From contig NZ_JAUSUL010000003.1 of the NCBI RefSeq assembly GCF_030814015.1, positions 310,001 through 374,000 of the forward strand: a DNA stretch of 64,000 bases. The letters are read 5' to 3'. The stretch is from Amorphus orientalis (lineage in GTDB: Bacteria; Pseudomonadota; Alphaproteobacteria; Rhizobiales; Amorphaceae). A model generated the notes under the pieces. That model ran no database searches and was not told the DNA's origin. It saw only the letters and a list, made by a program, of their open reading frames with translations. The translations under genes were made by a program, and so were the position numbers. Positions 47,360 to 57,700 of this stretch are shown here, piece after piece; the stretch's first letter is position 1; each line of letters opens with the position of its first letter.

Positions 47360-48649
47360 ATGGATCGCATTCGGCTCAGGGGCGGCTCGCCGCTGAATGG
47401 CACGATCCCGATCTCCGGCGCCAAGAACGCCGCGCTCCCCCTGATGATCGCGAGCCTGCTCACCGACGAGACGCTGACGCTGGAAAACGTGCCGCGCCTG
47501 CGCGACGTCCACCAGCTGTTCCATATCCTGTCCAATCACGGCGTCGACTGGTCCGTGGAAGGCAAGCGCGCCGGCCAGGACGGCATGTCCGGCCAGACCG
47601 TTCACCTCTGCGCCCGTGCCATCGTCGACACCACGGCCCCCTACGAGCTGGTCTCCACCATGCGGGCGAGCTTCTGGGTGATCGGCCCTCTGGTCGCGCG
47701 CATGGGCGTTGCACGGGTCTCCCTGCCCGGCGGCTGCGCCATCGGCACACGTCCGGTGGATTTCTTCATCGAGGGTCTGCAGAAGCTCGGCGCCGAGATC
47801 GAGATCGATCAGGGCTACGCGATCGCCAAGGCGCCGAACGGGCTCAGGGGCGCCCACATCGCCTTTCCCGGCGTGTCCGTGGGCGCGACCCACACGCTGA
47901 TGATGGCGGCGAGCCTGGCCAAGGGCGAAACGGTGCTGTCCAACGCGGCGCGCGAACCGGAGATCGTCGACCTCGCCCAGTGCCTGACCGCGATGGGCGC
48001 GAAGATCGAGGGCGCCGGCACCTCGGAGATCGTGATCCAGGGCGTCGACCGGCTGTCCGGCGCCCGCCACCGGGTTCTCCCGGACCGGATCGAGACCGGC
48101 ACCTATGCCATGGCCGTGGCCATGACCGGCGGCGACGTGACCCTGGACCACGCCCGGGCCGATCTCCTGTCGGCGCCGCTGGCGATCCTGGAACAGGCCG
48201 GTGCCGAGATCACCGCCACCAATCGTGGCATCCGCGTGCGCCGCAACGGCGCCGGGATCACCGCCGTCGACGTCAGCACGGAACCGTTCCCGGGCTTCCC
48301 GACCGATCTCCAGGCCCAGTTCATGGCCCTCATGACCCGGGCGAAGGGCACCTCGCACATCACCGAGACGATCTTCGAGAACCGGTTCATGCACGTGCAG
48401 GAACTCGCCCGGCTCGGCGCCAAGATCCATCTCGACGGCCAGGTGGCCACCGTGGAGGGCGTCGAATCCCTGCGCGGCGCCCCGGTGATGGCGACGGACC
48501 TCAGGGCATCCGTGTCGCTGGTGATCGCGGGCCTCGCCGCCGAAGGCGAGACCACGATCAACCGCGTTTATCATCTCGACCGGGGGTTCGAGCGCCTGGA
48601 AGACAAGCTCGGCCGCTGCGGTGCCGACATCGAACGGATCTCGGGCTGA
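47360..48649 (+). CDS. murA: UDP-N-acetylglucosamine 1-carboxyvinyltransferase
   Basis: MurA commits UDP-GlcNAc to peptidoglycan by adding enolpyruvate from PEP. The 429-residue protein begins [20 protein letters not shown] with the Lys-Asn pair at 22-23, and has the catalytic Cys126 in [13 protein letters not shown], which is the fosfomycin target. GAGAG precedes the start. It opens a long plus-strand string of housekeeping genes that ends at yacG. Together with amgK-murU in this window, it gives the cell both de novo and recycling routes to UDP-MurNAc. Confidence 0.97.
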   Translation: MDRIRLRGGSPLNGTIPISGAKNAALPLMIASLLTDETLTLENVPRLRDVHQLFHILSNHGVDWSVEGKRAGQDGMSGQTVHLCARAIVDTTAPYELVSTMRASFWVIGPLVARMGVARVSLPGGCAIGTRPVDFFIEGLQKLGAEIEIDQGYAIAKAPNGLRGAHIAFPGVSVGATHTLMMAASLAKGETVLSNAAREPEIVDLAQCLTAMGAKIEGAGTSEIVIQGVDRLSGARHRVLPDRIETGTYAMAVAMTGGDVTLDHARADLLSAPLAILEQAGAEITATNRGIRVRRNGAGITAVDVSTEPFPGFPTDLQAQFMALMTRAKGTSHITETIFENRFMHVQELARLGAKIHLDGQVATVEGVESLRGAPVMATDLRASVSLVIAGLAAEGETTINRVYHLDRGFERLEDKLGRCGADIERISG

Positions 48650-48788
48650 CGCCCGCGCGCCTTCCGGTCCGGCCCGCCGGCCGCTTGCGGCCACCGCCGA
48701 CGTTGCGTCGCGGCGGGGAAGTGACTAGGGATTTGGCGAACGGCTCTGCCATGGTGTCCGCCTCCTCAATCCTAAAAGACGCTCGCCC

Positions 48789-49226
48789 ATGACGCCCTTG
48801 AAGCTCGCGGCTCTCGACAGCGAAGATCTTTCCGTCGTCTCCGCCCACGTCCAGGATGCGGTCCTGATGGTCAAGGACCTGCGCTGGCGGCCCGCCGACC
48901 AGCGGTTCGTGGTCGCGCTCAACCGCTATGCCTGGGAGGCGAAGGGAAAGCGCCGCGATCCTGGCCAGCGGCGGCAGGCTGTGCTCGATTTCGCCCGCGT
49001 GACCGCCGCGCGGGCCATGAAGCTGCGCCGGGACGTGCCGGACGCCGTCCTGTCGCTTCTCGCGGTGACCTTCGAGGAGACCGAGGCGCCGGCCGGGCGC
49101 ATCACGCTGCATTTTTCCGGCGGCGGCTCGATGGAGCTCGAGGTCGAATGCATCGAGGTGACGTTGACCGATCTCGGCTCGGCCTGGGCCGCCCAGGCCC
49201 GGCCCGAACACGATCTGAGCGACTAG
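48789..49226 (+). CDS. DUF2948 family protein
   Basis: A 145-residue protein of a Hyphomicrobiales and Rhodobacterales family with no known function. It opens LKLAALDSEDLSVVSAHVQDA, has DLRWRPADQRFVVALNRYAWE, and closes with ECIEVTLTDLGSAWAA. The predicted fold is mostly beta. It is found almost always between murA and hisD, as here, which points to a conserved housekeeping role. No signal peptide. Confidence 0.9.
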   Translation: MTPLKLAALDSEDLSVVSAHVQDAVLMVKDLRWRPADQRFVVALNRYAWEAKGKRRDPGQRRQAVLDFARVTAARAMKLRRDVPDAVLSLLAVTFEETEAPAGRITLHFSGGGSMELEVECIEVTLTDLGSAWAAQARPEHDLSD

Positions 49227-49351
49227 GGCGTTTACCGGCGAAGCTCGACGCGCTCGCCGGACGAGGCGCAGAATGACAAGTCCGCAGCGCCGCCGAACGG
49301 CTTCGCCCGCAGACCGGATGGCGCCGGGTTCAGTTTGAGGAGCAGGGGACC

Positions 49352-50644
49352 GTGTCCTTGAGACTGTCCAGTACCGAGAGCGATTTCGAGAGCCGCTTCG
49401 CCGCCCTGCTCGCCACCAAGCGGGAATCGTCAGACGACGTGGACCAGACCGTGCGCGCGATCGTCGCCGACGTGCGGGCCCGCGGCGACGCTGCGCTGGC
49501 CGAATACACCGCGCGCTTCGATCGGGTCGATCTCGCCACCGTCGGGATTGCGATCGGTCCGGAGGAGCTGGCCGCCGCAGAAGCCGAGATCACCGAGGAG
49601 CAGCGCGCCGCCCTCGCCTTCGCCAAGGGCCGCATCGAGTCCTATCACGCCCGACAGAAGCCGCAGGACGCCCGCTTCGTGGACGACGCCGGGGTCGAAC
49701 TCGGCTGGCGCTGGTCGGCGGTTCCGTCCGTCGGCCTCTACGTCCCGGGCGGAACGGCGGCCTATCCCAGCTCCGTCCTGATGAATGCGGTGCCGGCCAA
49801 GGTCGCCGGCGTGGACCGGGTCGTCATGGTCGTGCCGACGCCGGACGGCGCGATCGCGCCCCTGGTGCTGGCGGCCGCGAAGATCGCCGGCGTCGACGAG
49901 GTCTACCGGGTCGGCGGGGCCCAGGCCGTCGCGGCGCTGGCCTACGGGACCGAGACCATCGCCCCGGTCGCCAAGATCGTCGGCCCCGGCAACGCCTATG
50001 TGGCCGCCGCCAAGCGCCAGGTGTTCGGAACCGTCGGCATCGACATGATCGCCGGGCCATCCGAGGTCGTCGTCGTGGCCGACGCGGACAACAATCCCGA
50101 TTGGATCGCCGCCGACCTTCTGGCCCAGGCCGAGCACGACACCGCCGCCCAGTCGATCCTGATCACCGACGACGCCGGTTTCGCCGACCAGGTCGCCCGC
50201 GCCGTCGAAGCCCAGCTCACCACGCTGCCGCGCGCTGCGATCGCCGCCCCGAGCTGGCGCGATTTCGGTGCGATCATCGTGCTCGATGACCTTGCCGACG
50301 CGCCTCCCCTGGTCGACCGACTGGCGCCGGAACATCTCGAACTCGCTGTCGCCGATCCCGACGCGCTGGCCGACCGCATCCGCCATGCCGGCGCGATCTT
50401 CCTGGGCGCCTACACGCCGGAAGCCGTCGGCGATTATGTGGCCGGCTCCAACCACGTGCTGCCCACGGCCCGCTCGGCGCGCTTCTCGTCCGGACTGTCG
50501 GTGCTGGACTTCATGAAGCGCACGTCGCTTCTGCGCTGCGACGCCGACAGCCTGGCACGGCTGGGCGCCGCGACGCGCACCCTGGCCGCGGCCGAAGGCC
50601 TCGACGCCCACGGCCGCTCCGTTTCGGTCCGTCTCAACAGGTAG
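49352..50644 (+). CDS. hisD: Histidinol dehydrogenase
   Basis: HisD performs the last two oxidations of histidine synthesis, from histidinol to histidine, with two NAD+. The 430-residue protein has the family stretches [40 protein letters not shown] (here [14 protein letters not shown]), [18 protein letters not shown] and LAPEHLEL, with zinc-ligand His and Gln in these motifs. It uses a GTG start with GAGGAGCAGGGG upstream. The other his genes are not nearby. Confidence 0.97.
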   Translation: MSLRLSSTESDFESRFAALLATKRESSDDVDQTVRAIVADVRARGDAALAEYTARFDRVDLATVGIAIGPEELAAAEAEITEEQRAALAFAKGRIESYHARQKPQDARFVDDAGVELGWRWSAVPSVGLYVPGGTAAYPSSVLMNAVPAKVAGVDRVVMVVPTPDGAIAPLVLAAAKIAGVDEVYRVGGAQAVAALAYGTETIAPVAKIVGPGNAYVAAAKRQVFGTVGIDMIAGPSEVVVVADADNNPDWIAADLLAQAEHDTAAQSILITDDAGFADQVARAVEAQLTTLPRAAIAAPSWRDFGAIIVLDDLADAPPLVDRLAPEHLELAVADPDALADRIRHAGAIFLGAYTPEAVGDYVAGSNHVLPTARSARFSSGLSVLDFMKRTSLLRCDADSLARLGAATRTLAAAEGLDAHGRSVSVRLNR

Positions 50645-50649
50645 GCACC

Positions 50650-51144
50650 ATGGCATCCGGCGGCGGCACAGACGACACCAAGCGACTGGTCGGCGTCGAC
50701 CTGGACGAGACCTCGATCGAACGCGCCTCGCCGGACATCGAGCACGAACGCGCCGTCGCCATCTACGACCTGATCGAGGAGAACCATTTCGCCCCGATCG
50801 GGGACGACGACGGCGGGCCCTACCGGCTGGCGCTGGCGATCGTGGAAAACCGTCTCGTGTTCGCGGTCACCCGGGAGGACGGCACGGAGGTGGTGACCCA
50901 CGTCCTGTCGCTCACGCCGTTCCGGAAGATCGTCAAAGACTATTTCCTGATGTGCACGAGCTATTTCGAGGCCATCAAGACCGCGTCGCCGAGCCAGATC
51001 GAGGCCATCGACATGGGCCGGCGCGGCGTCCACAACGAGGGCTCCCAGATCCTGATGGATCGCCTCAACGGCAAGGTCGAGATCGACTTCGACACCGCGC
51101 GGCGCCTGTTCACGCTGCTGTGCGCACTGCATTGGCGGGGCTAG
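50650..51144 (+). CDS. UPF0262 family protein
   Basis: A 164-residue conserved protein of Alphaproteobacteria with no assigned function. It shows the family pattern: [43 protein letters not shown] and [17 protein letters not shown]. It starts 5 bp after hisD and is followed closely by the small phosphatase gene. The conserved hisD neighbourhood suggests a housekeeping role but nothing in the sequence tells what. Confidence 0.93.
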   Translation: MASGGGTDDTKRLVGVDLDETSIERASPDIEHERAVAIYDLIEENHFAPIGDDDGGPYRLALAIVENRLVFAVTREDGTEVVTHVLSLTPFRKIVKDYFLMCTSYFEAIKTASPSQIEAIDMGRRGVHNEGSQILMDRLNGKVEIDFDTARRLFTLLCALHWRG

Positions 51145-51149
51145 ATGCG

Positions 51150-51587
51150 ATGTCGGGCGCAGCCGCCCGTCCCGGCGCTGTCCTGTTCGTCTGCCGGCAG
51201 AACGCGGTTCGCTCGCCGATGGCGGCGGAACTGGCACGCCATTATTTCCCGAAAAGCCTCTACGTGCGCTCCGCCGGCGTGGTCGACGACGGCGAGCCCG
51301 ATCCCTTCGCCGTCGCGGTGATGGACGAACTCGGCCTCGATATCTCCAAGCACCACCCGCGCTCGCTTGAGGAACTGGCCGACACCAGCTTCGACCTCGT
51401 GGTCACGCTCGCGCCCGAGGCGCACCACCGGGCGCTGGAGATGGCGCGGACCCAGGCCTTCGACGTCGAATACTGGCCGACCCCCGATCCGACGGTCACC
51501 ACCGGGTCGCGCAGCCAGATCCTCGATGCCTACCGCTCGGTCCGGGACGGGCTGGCAAACCGGATCAAGACCCGCTTTGCTCCTTGA
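51150..51587 (+). CDS. Low-molecular-weight phosphotyrosine phosphatase / arsenate-reductase-like protein
   Basis: A 145-residue LMW-PTP fold protein. The active-site loop CRQNAVRSP (C-x5-R-S) follows the first strand VLFVC, and DPT near residue 117 supplies the general acid region. These proteins act on phosphotyrosine or on other phosphates and some reduce arsenate. The gene is in a fixed position between the UPF0262 gene and infA in many rhizobia, which argues for a housekeeping role rather than arsenic resistance. It starts 5 bp after UPF0262. Confidence 0.88.
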   Translation: MSGAAARPGAVLFVCRQNAVRSPMAAELARHYFPKSLYVRSAGVVDDGEPDPFAVAVMDELGLDISKHHPRSLEELADTSFDLVVTLAPEAHHRALEMARTQAFDVEYWPTPDPTVTTGSRSQILDAYRSVRDGLANRIKTRFAP

Positions 51588-51916
51588 GCCGGCGGCCCTC
51601 CGGTCCGATGCCGGCGGAAAGGGCTGAGGCCGGGGCCGCGGACCGGCGGCCGGCGCGCGACGGATACACCGACCCGCGCCCCTCCGCAGGCTGATTGAAT
51701 CGGACCGGAAAATGCTCTACCGCCTTTTCCACTTCGGCGGGAACGGCTGGACACTGAAAACGAACGGGACAGAATGTCTTGGGACTGTCCTTTTCATCCG
51801 GACTGGTTCACTGTGCGCCGACATGCCCAAGGCTGCCGATTGGAAGAAGTGTTTCCATCTCACGCGCAATTCGTTAGGTTCACGCCAAACCGGTACCGCA
51901 GAGACCTTCAGCACGC
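51588..51916. other. Intergenic region upstream of infA
   Basis: This 329-bp stretch has no convincing gene. The first half is G+C-rich palindromic text. The second half is richer in A+T and holds a TTGGAA with GAAGAAGTGTTTCC near 51838-51858 and AATTCGTTAGG near 51870, about 40-80 bp before infA, where an infA promoter is expected; no strong match to the sigma-70 consensus is visible. A long leader for infA is likely. Confidence 0.4.
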
Positions 51917-52135
51917 ATGGCCAAAGAAGAAGTCCTGGAATTTCCCGGCACGGTCACGGAGCTTTTGCCGAATGCGACATTTCGAGTGAAGCTCGAAAAC
52001 GAGCACGAAATCATCGCACACACGGCAGGTCGCATGCGCAAGAACCGTATCCGGGTTCTTGCCGGCGACAAGGTTCTGGTCGAAATGACGCCCTATGATC
52101 TCACCAAGGGCCGGATCACCTATCGCTTCAAATAG
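51917..52135 (+). CDS. infA: Translation initiation factor IF-1
   Basis: A 72-residue S1/OB-fold protein that occupies the ribosomal A site during initiation. The sequence [20 protein letters not shown] and [24 protein letters not shown] (read as [15 protein letters not shown]) is typical. It is followed by maf 57 bp later and then yacG, the standard alphaproteobacterial order. Essential and highly expressed. Confidence 0.98.
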   Translation: MAKEEVLEFPGTVTELLPNATFRVKLENEHEIIAHTAGRMRKNRIRVLAGDKVLVEMTPYDLTKGRITYRFK

Positions 52136-52192
52136 GGCGATGATCCCGGTCGCCTTCGGCAATTCGTTTTAACCGGCTAGGCTTTCTCCGCC

Positions 52193-52864
52193 ATGACCGC
52201 TTCCCCCACACTTGTTCTCGCCTCGGGATCGCCGCGCCGGCTGGCACTGCTCGAGCAGATCGGCATCGTGCCGGACCATCTGGCGCCCACCGATGTGGAC
52301 GAAACGCCGATGGACGGCGAAGCGCCGAACCGGCTGGCCCAGCGCCTGGCCCAGATGAAGGCCGAAGAGGCCCTGGAGCGCACCCGCGCCGACAAGACCA
52401 TCGGCCCGGCCCACATCCTGGCCGCCGACACCGTGGTCGCGCTCGGGCGCCGTGTCCTTCCCAAGGCGGAAGGGATCGCCGAGGCCGAAGCCTGTCTCTC
52501 GGCCTTGTCGGGACGCGGCCATCGCGTGTTCACCGGCGTCTGCCTGATCACCCCGAAGGAACGGGTCCGGCTGCGCACCGTCGAGACCCGGGTCAAGTTC
52601 AAGCGCCTGTCGCGCGCCGAGATCGATTTTTATCTCGCGTCCGGCGAATGGCACGGGAAGGCGGGCGGCTACGCGATCCAGGGCCTGGCGGCGATCTTCG
52701 TGTCCAAGCTGATCGGGTCCTACACCAACGTGGTCGGCCTTCCGCTTTTCGAGACCGCCGCGCTTCTGACGGGAGACGGCTTTCCGGTGGCGCAGGACCG
52801 GTCTCCGACAGCCCCGGAAGTACCGTCCGAAGACGCGCCCGCCGCTCAGCCGAATCCCGCCTGA
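52193..52864 (+). CDS. maf: Maf-like nucleoside triphosphate pyrophosphatase
   Basis: A 223-residue Maf protein that hydrolyses non-canonical or selected nucleotides (dTTP, UTP, m7GTP in different groups). Visible family stretches are [29 protein letters not shown] and [14 protein letters not shown] with the conserved Asp-Thr-Val. The C-terminal 25 residues are a Pro-Ala-rich extension. It starts 57 bp after infA and 21 bp before yacG, so all three are probably cotranscribed. Confidence 0.95.
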   Translation: MTASPTLVLASGSPRRLALLEQIGIVPDHLAPTDVDETPMDGEAPNRLAQRLAQMKAEEALERTRADKTIGPAHILAADTVVALGRRVLPKAEGIAEAEACLSALSGRGHRVFTGVCLITPKERVRLRTVETRVKFKRLSRAEIDFYLASGEWHGKAGGYAIQGLAAIFVSKLIGSYTNVVGLPLFETAALLTGDGFPVAQDRSPTAPEVPSEDAPAAQPNPA

Positions 52865-52885
52865 GCCGGGCGACGGACGAGACAG

Positions 52886-53113
52886 ATGGCACAAGACCCG
52901 AAATCGGCCGCCCGCACCGGCCAGACCGTCGCAAAGGGACGCGGCAAGCGATCCTGCCCGATCTGCGGCAAGCCGACTGACGATGCCTACCGGCCGTTCT
53001 GCTCCAAGCGATGCGCCGACATCGACCTCGGCAAATGGCTCGGCGGAACCTACGCGATACCCGTGGTGGAAGAAGACGGATCGGCCGGCAGCGGCGGACC
53101 GGACGACGACTGA
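52886..53113 (+). CDS. yacG: DNA gyrase inhibitor YacG
   Basis: A 75-residue zinc-finger protein. The Cys4 site is CPICGKP and FCSKRCADIDLGKWL, normal for YacG, which binds GyrB and inhibits gyrase in E. coli. It has a basic N-terminal tail and an acidic C-terminal tail. It ends the infA-maf-yacG transcript just before a hairpin terminator. Confidence 0.94.
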   Translation: MAQDPKSAARTGQTVAKGRGKRSCPICGKPTDDAYRPFCSKRCADIDLGKWLGGTYAIPVVEEDGSAGSGGPDDD

Positions 53114-53133
53114 TCCGCGCAAAAGGCGGGCTG

Positions 53134-53163
53134 GCGCGCAAATGCGCACAATTGCGCGCTTTT
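53134..53163 (+). terminator. Rho-independent terminator of the infA-maf-yacG operon
   Basis: An 8-bp perfect stem (GCGCGCAA with TTGCGCGC) around a 10-base loop is followed by TTTT, 20 bp past the yacG stop. Confidence 0.85.
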
Positions 53164-53167
53164 AGCC

Positions 53168-53196
53168 TTGCAATCGCACCGCAACATTAGCAAAAT
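53168..53196 (+). promoter_or_regulatory. Putative sigma-70 promoter of the 68-residue protein gene
   Basis: TTGCAA (53168-53173), a 17-bp spacer and CAAAAT (53191-53196) give a plausible promoter right after the terminator of the previous operon. Transcription would begin near 53203 and leave a leader of about 90 bases before the small gene at 53292. Confidence 0.45.
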
Positions 53197-53291
53197 TCAA
53201 GATAGTGTGATCGACCTTTCCGGGGGCTTGCACGCTGTCAGACATCGCGCGCGAGCTTCCCTGGGCAGGTCGTTGTTCAAGGAACGAGACT

Positions 53292-53498
53292 ATGTCGGAC
53301 TACGTCGTTCGCGCGGTTCGTCACGACCAGCACGGAATGCCTTCGCCGAGCATCCTGCGTGCCAGCCTTCCGGTCGAGGCGGACGTCGTCGCAATCCAGC
53401 AAGCCAAGAATTCGGCCTCCTACTGGCGCATCGGTGACGGCGGATACGCCTGGCTGTCCGATCCGGAAGGCAAGACGATCTGGTCCATCACCGTGTGA
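53292..53498 (+). CDS. Small uncharacterised protein
   Basis: A 68-residue protein I do not recognise. It opens MSDYVVRAVRHDQHGMPSPS and ends with WRIGDGGYAWLSDPEGKTIW and a short tail. It is soluble, has no cysteine, and is rich in aromatic residues at the C-terminal half, which looks like a small beta sheet. An AAGGAACGAG ribosome site and an upstream promoter candidate support it as a real gene, monocistronic between yacG and rpmJ. Length and position suggest a small regulatory or structural protein, but no function can be stated. Confidence 0.6.
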   Translation: MSDYVVRAVRHDQHGMPSPSILRASLPVEADVVAIQQAKNSASYWRIGDGGYAWLSDPEGKTIWSITV

Positions 53499-53647
53499 AC
53501 CGGTATACGGACGTGCCTGACCGGTGCTGATCGCACGGGTTGCCCGAAATAGGGCTCGCGCTGTCGTTTCTGCCCCCGCGGATCCCCGCGGATGTGTTGA
53601 CAGATAGGTCGCCAGCGCCCATACAACGGCGCTTAGATTTCGAGTTG

Positions 53648-53682
53648 GGCGCGCGCGGAGCCCGTGCGCGCCTTTGTTGTTT
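53648..53682 (+). terminator. Hairpin with T-rich tail just upstream of rpmJ
   Basis: A 9-bp stem (GGCGCGCGC with GTGCGCGCC, one mismatch) around a 7-base loop is followed by TTTGTTGTTT. It ends 17 bp before the rpmJ start, so it either terminates transcription of the 68-residue gene or acts as an attenuator in the rpmJ leader. Confidence 0.6.
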
Positions 53683-53698
53683 GTCCAGGGTCCGACCG

Positions 53699-53824
53699 AT
53701 GAAAATCAAGAACTCGCTGAAGGCGCTTCTGAAGCGCGATCGGAACAACCGGCTGGTCCGCCGCAAGGGCCGCGTCTTCATCATCAACAAGAAGGCGCCG
53801 CGCTACAAGGCGCGCCAGGGCTGA
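53699..53824 (+). CDS. rpmJ: 50S ribosomal protein L36, type B (YkgO)
   Basis: A 41-residue, strongly basic protein: [18 protein letters not shown], a short [13 protein letters not shown], and [10 protein letters not shown] at the end. It lacks the four Zn-ligand cysteines of the standard L36, so it is the zinc-independent form (E. coli ykgO). In Rhizobiales this form is often the only L36. It is the shortest gene in the window. A hairpin lies just upstream and could regulate it. No Zur-type box is recognised. Confidence 0.95.
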   Translation: MKIKNSLKALLKRDRNNRLVRRKGRVFIINKKAPRYKARQG

Positions 53825-53963
53825 GGTCATCCGGCGATGACCGCCTCGCCGGTCCGCCGTACCGATCCGGCCTGCCGGCCGTTGCGATCACAAGCCATTG
53901 AGAGCGGCCGCATCCGGTGCGGAGCGCTTTGACGGCGTGCGTCCGGCGCCCCATACTCAGCGC

Positions 53964-54602
53964 ATGATCATCCGGCTTCTTGCGCTCAGCCTGTCCTTCG
54001 GCCTTGCCGTCACACCGGTCCTCGCACAACGCGATCAGGACCGCGTGCCGATGGACGACGAGCGCCTCGAACAGGCGACCGAACCCCCGCCGGAGGACGC
54101 ACCGGCTCCCGACGAGACGCGCCAGGCGCGCCTCGACCGGCTGTTTGGCCGTTTGAGCCAGACCGAAGACCCCGAACAGGCCAAGGGCATCGCCCGGAAC
54201 ATCCAGCGCGAATTCCTGCGCTCCGGCAGCCCGACCACCGACCTTCTGATGCGGGAGGCCGCGGCCGCGATCGAGGCCGAGGACCTCGCCGTCGCCCTCG
54301 ACGTGCTCGATGCCGTCACCCGTCTCCAGCCGGACTATGCCGAGGGCTGGAACCGCAGGGCGACCGTCCACTTCATGCAGGACAATTACGGCCGCGCGCT
54401 TGCCGACATCGAACGCGCGCTCGCGCTGGAGCCCCGCCACTGGGGCGCGATCAGCGGCCTGGCCACCATCCTGAAAGCCCTCGAGCAGCCCGAGGAGGCC
54501 GCCGAGGCCTACGACAAGGCACTGGCCATCTACCCGGCCCAGGAGCGGCTCAGGAAGGCGCGCGAGGATCTGGAATCCGAGCTCGACGGCGAGGATATCT
54601 GA
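53964..54602 (+). CDS. Exported TPR protein
   Basis: A 212-residue protein with a Sec signal peptide (MIIRLLALSLSFGLAVTPVLAQ, cut after about residue 21, shown as LLALSLSFGLAVTPVLA) and tetratricopeptide repeats from about 100 to 205 (ALDVLDAVTRLQPDYAEGW, ALADIERALALEPRHWG, AAEAYDKALAIYPAQE). Such proteins are periplasmic scaffolds for protein interactions. The start at 53964 gives the signal peptide. The Pro/Glu-rich segment after the signal is probably disordered. It stands alone, convergent with the RND permease gene. Its partner is unknown. Confidence 0.8.
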   Translation: MIIRLLALSLSFGLAVTPVLAQRDQDRVPMDDERLEQATEPPPEDAPAPDETRQARLDRLFGRLSQTEDPEQAKGIARNIQREFLRSGSPTTDLLMREAAAAIEAEDLAVALDVLDAVTRLQPDYAEGWNRRATVHFMQDNYGRALADIERALALEPRHWGAISGLATILKALEQPEEAAEAYDKALAIYPAQERLRKAREDLESELDGEDI

Positions 54603-54748
54603 CCCGGCCGCGAAACCGCCCGCCGTCGCATTTCCTTCTGCGGTTTCCGATGAGGTGGAAACGCCTGATCGACAGGAAATGTCCCCAGGTTCACTGGCTC
54701 GATCAATTCCTCCTCGTTCAGATTGAACCAATCCGAACGGGAATTGCT

Positions 54749-57700
54749 CTATTCGCCGGCGTCGCTGACGAGAGCCTTTCCTGGCGTCCCCCGCCCCCCG
54801 CGATCGATCGTCGCCAACAGGCGCCCGATATCGCCGCCGATCCCGATCAGCGACGGCACAAGGATCAGCACGAGCACCGTTGCGGCAGCGATGCCGAACA
54901 CCATGGTGATCGCCATAGGCAGCAGGAACTGGGCCTGCAGGCTGGTCTCGAACAGAAGCGGCGTCAGTCCGCCGATGGTCGTGAGCGACGTCAAAAGCAC
55001 GGCGCGCAGACGATCCCGGCTGGCACCGACGGCGGCGGTCGCCAGATCGTCGCCGCTGCGCAGGCGCTCGTCCAGCCGGCTCACCAGAATGATGGAGTCG
55101 TTGACCAGGATTCCGGTCAGACCCAGAAGGCCGATGAGGCTCATGATCGTCAGGTTGAAGCCCAGCAGAAGGTGACCCAGCACCGCGCCGACGAGGCCGA
55201 AGGGGATGATCGCCATCACCGCCAGCGGCCGCCAGTAGGAGCCGAACACCCAGGCCAGGATGATGTAGATCACCGAGAGCGCGATAACGGTGCCGGCCTT
55301 CAGGTCGGCGAACGATTCCCGACGCTCCTCGTCGCGGCCGGCAAACGAGAAGCCGACGCCGTAGCGCGCCGCGATCTCCGGCAGGACGTCGGTCCTCAGG
55401 AGTTCCGTCACGGCCGTTCCCGTGTTGACCTCATGATCGACGTCGGCGGTCACGGAGACGGTCGTCTTGCCGTCGCGGCGCAGGATCACCGAGAACGCGT
55501 CGCGCTCGTTCAACGACACCACCTCCGACAGGGGTGCGAAGATGCCGCTCGGGCTCTTCAGCCACATCTCGCGCAGCGCGGCGTCGCCCGTGCCGTCCTC
55601 GGCGAGCTGCACGCGCACCTTCACCTCCTCGTCGCCCACCGGAATGCGGCGCGCGATCACGCCCTGGAAGGCGTTGCGCACCTGGGTGGCGACGCTGTCC
55701 AGGGTAAAACCCAGCGCCGAGCCGCGCGGGGTGAGTTCGAGCGTCAGTTCCGGCTTGCCGTAGGGCAGGTCGTCGGAGACCGCACTGACGCCCGGCACCC
55801 CTTCCAGCGCGGCGATCACCTCCTGGGCCGCGTCCTTCAGGACCGCCGGCGACGCTCCGGTGAGCTTGATGTCGAGATCGCGCCCCGGAGGCCCTCCCCG
55901 CCTCTGGTTGATGGCGAACTGGGTCATGCCGGGGATGTCGGGAACCGCTTCCCGCCAGGCACGCACGATCTCCGGCGTGCGCACGCTGCGCGCCTCCGAT
56001 GCGGTGAGCTGGACGTCGAACTCCGCGAGATTGTCGCCCCGGTTGCGGCCCGCCGCACCGAGCGTCGCGGTGACCGAGCGGATCAGTGCCTCCGATCCGC
56101 CCGAGAGCTGCTGTTCGGCGACGTCCAGCGCCTCGCGGATGGTTTCCACGGCGGCGATCACCTCGTCTTCCGGCGTGCCTGCCGTCACTTCCAGGGTCGC
56201 CCGCAGGCTTTCGGCCTCCGGCGACGGGAAGAAGACGAATCCGATCCGCCCGCCGGCGACCAGCCCGTACCCGACCACGATCAGCGCAGCGACGGCGGCC
56301 GCGATGGTCGCGTAGCGCCAGCGATAGGCAAGATCCACGAACCCGCCGAAGACGCGGTCGCGGAACACGGCGAAGTTGCGGTCGAACCAGGTGCGGAAGC
56401 TCCGCTGCGGTCCTCCCGACGCCAGCCGCGCCGCGCGGCGCCGCGCACCACGGACCAGAACCGTCTCGATCGCGGCGGAGATCGCGAAGGCAGTGACCGC
56501 CAGCACGAGCCAGGTCAGCGGCCTGCCGAGGGCCGCCTCGGCCGCATCCGCCCGGGACGCGATCCCGCCCAGAACCGGCGGCAGCACGTACGCCGGCACC
56601 GCCAGCACGAGCGCCAGCGCCACCGCGATCAACGCGCCGACGCCGATCTGGCGCAGCCCCGAGCGCTCCACCGCCGGGCCGCCCCCGCCGGAGTGTGCAA
56701 GATGGGCGGGCAGGACGAGGAAGCATTCGATCAGCGACGCCGTCAGCACGGCGATGGTGACCAGCGGCAGCACCTCGATCATCTGACCCATCACCCCGCC
56801 CAGCAGGAACAGCGGAGCGAAGGCCGCGATGGTGGTCAGGCTCGCCGCCGTGACGGGGGTGATCATCTGCAGCGCGCCGCGCTCGGCAGCCACCGGCGGC
56901 GGTTCGCCCGCCGCTTCCCGGGTCGCCGCCTGCTCGGCCACCACGATCGCGTCGTCGACGATGATGCCCAGCATCATGATGAGGGCGAACAGGCTCATCA
57001 TGTTGATGGTCTGGCCGGTGGCGAACATGATGCCGAGGGTCGCCGCCATGGAAATGGGAATGCCCAGCGCGACCCATGTCGCGATCCGCGCGTTCAGGAA
57101 GGTGAACAGGACCACCAGGACGACCAGCAGACCCTGCCAGCCGTTGCGGACCAGAAGATTGATCCGGTCCCAGAGGAAGCTCGCCTGGTCCTGGGTCTCG
57201 AGGATCTGCAGGGTCGGCGGCAGCTGCCCGCGCACCTCTGTGAGATAGGTCTTCAGGATCGCGTCGGTCTCCAGCGCATCGGCGGTGACGGCGCGCTGGA
57301 CGAGAATGCCGATCGCCGGATTGCCCTGATGAATGCCGCGCAGCGCATCGTCGTCGAAGGCCTCGCCGACGCTGGCAATCTCGCCGACGGAGATCCGTTC
57401 GCCGCCGGCAAACCCCTTCACCTCGATGTCGCGGATGGTCTCCGGCGTTTCGCCCGGAGCGAGCGCCCGGACCTGCTTCTCCACCGTGCCGCCGACGGTG
57501 CCCGACGGGCGGTCCAGGGTGTTGTCCGCGATCGCTCCGGCGATGTCCCCGATCGTCATGTCGAGCTTCAGGAGGGTCGGTTCCGCGACCGTGATGGCGA
57601 CCTCGCGGTCGCGGAAATCGGAGAAGGTGACCTTGTCGATCCCCCGGTCGAGCAGATCGTCGCGGATCCGCTTGGCATAGACCTGCAAAGCGGATTCGGG

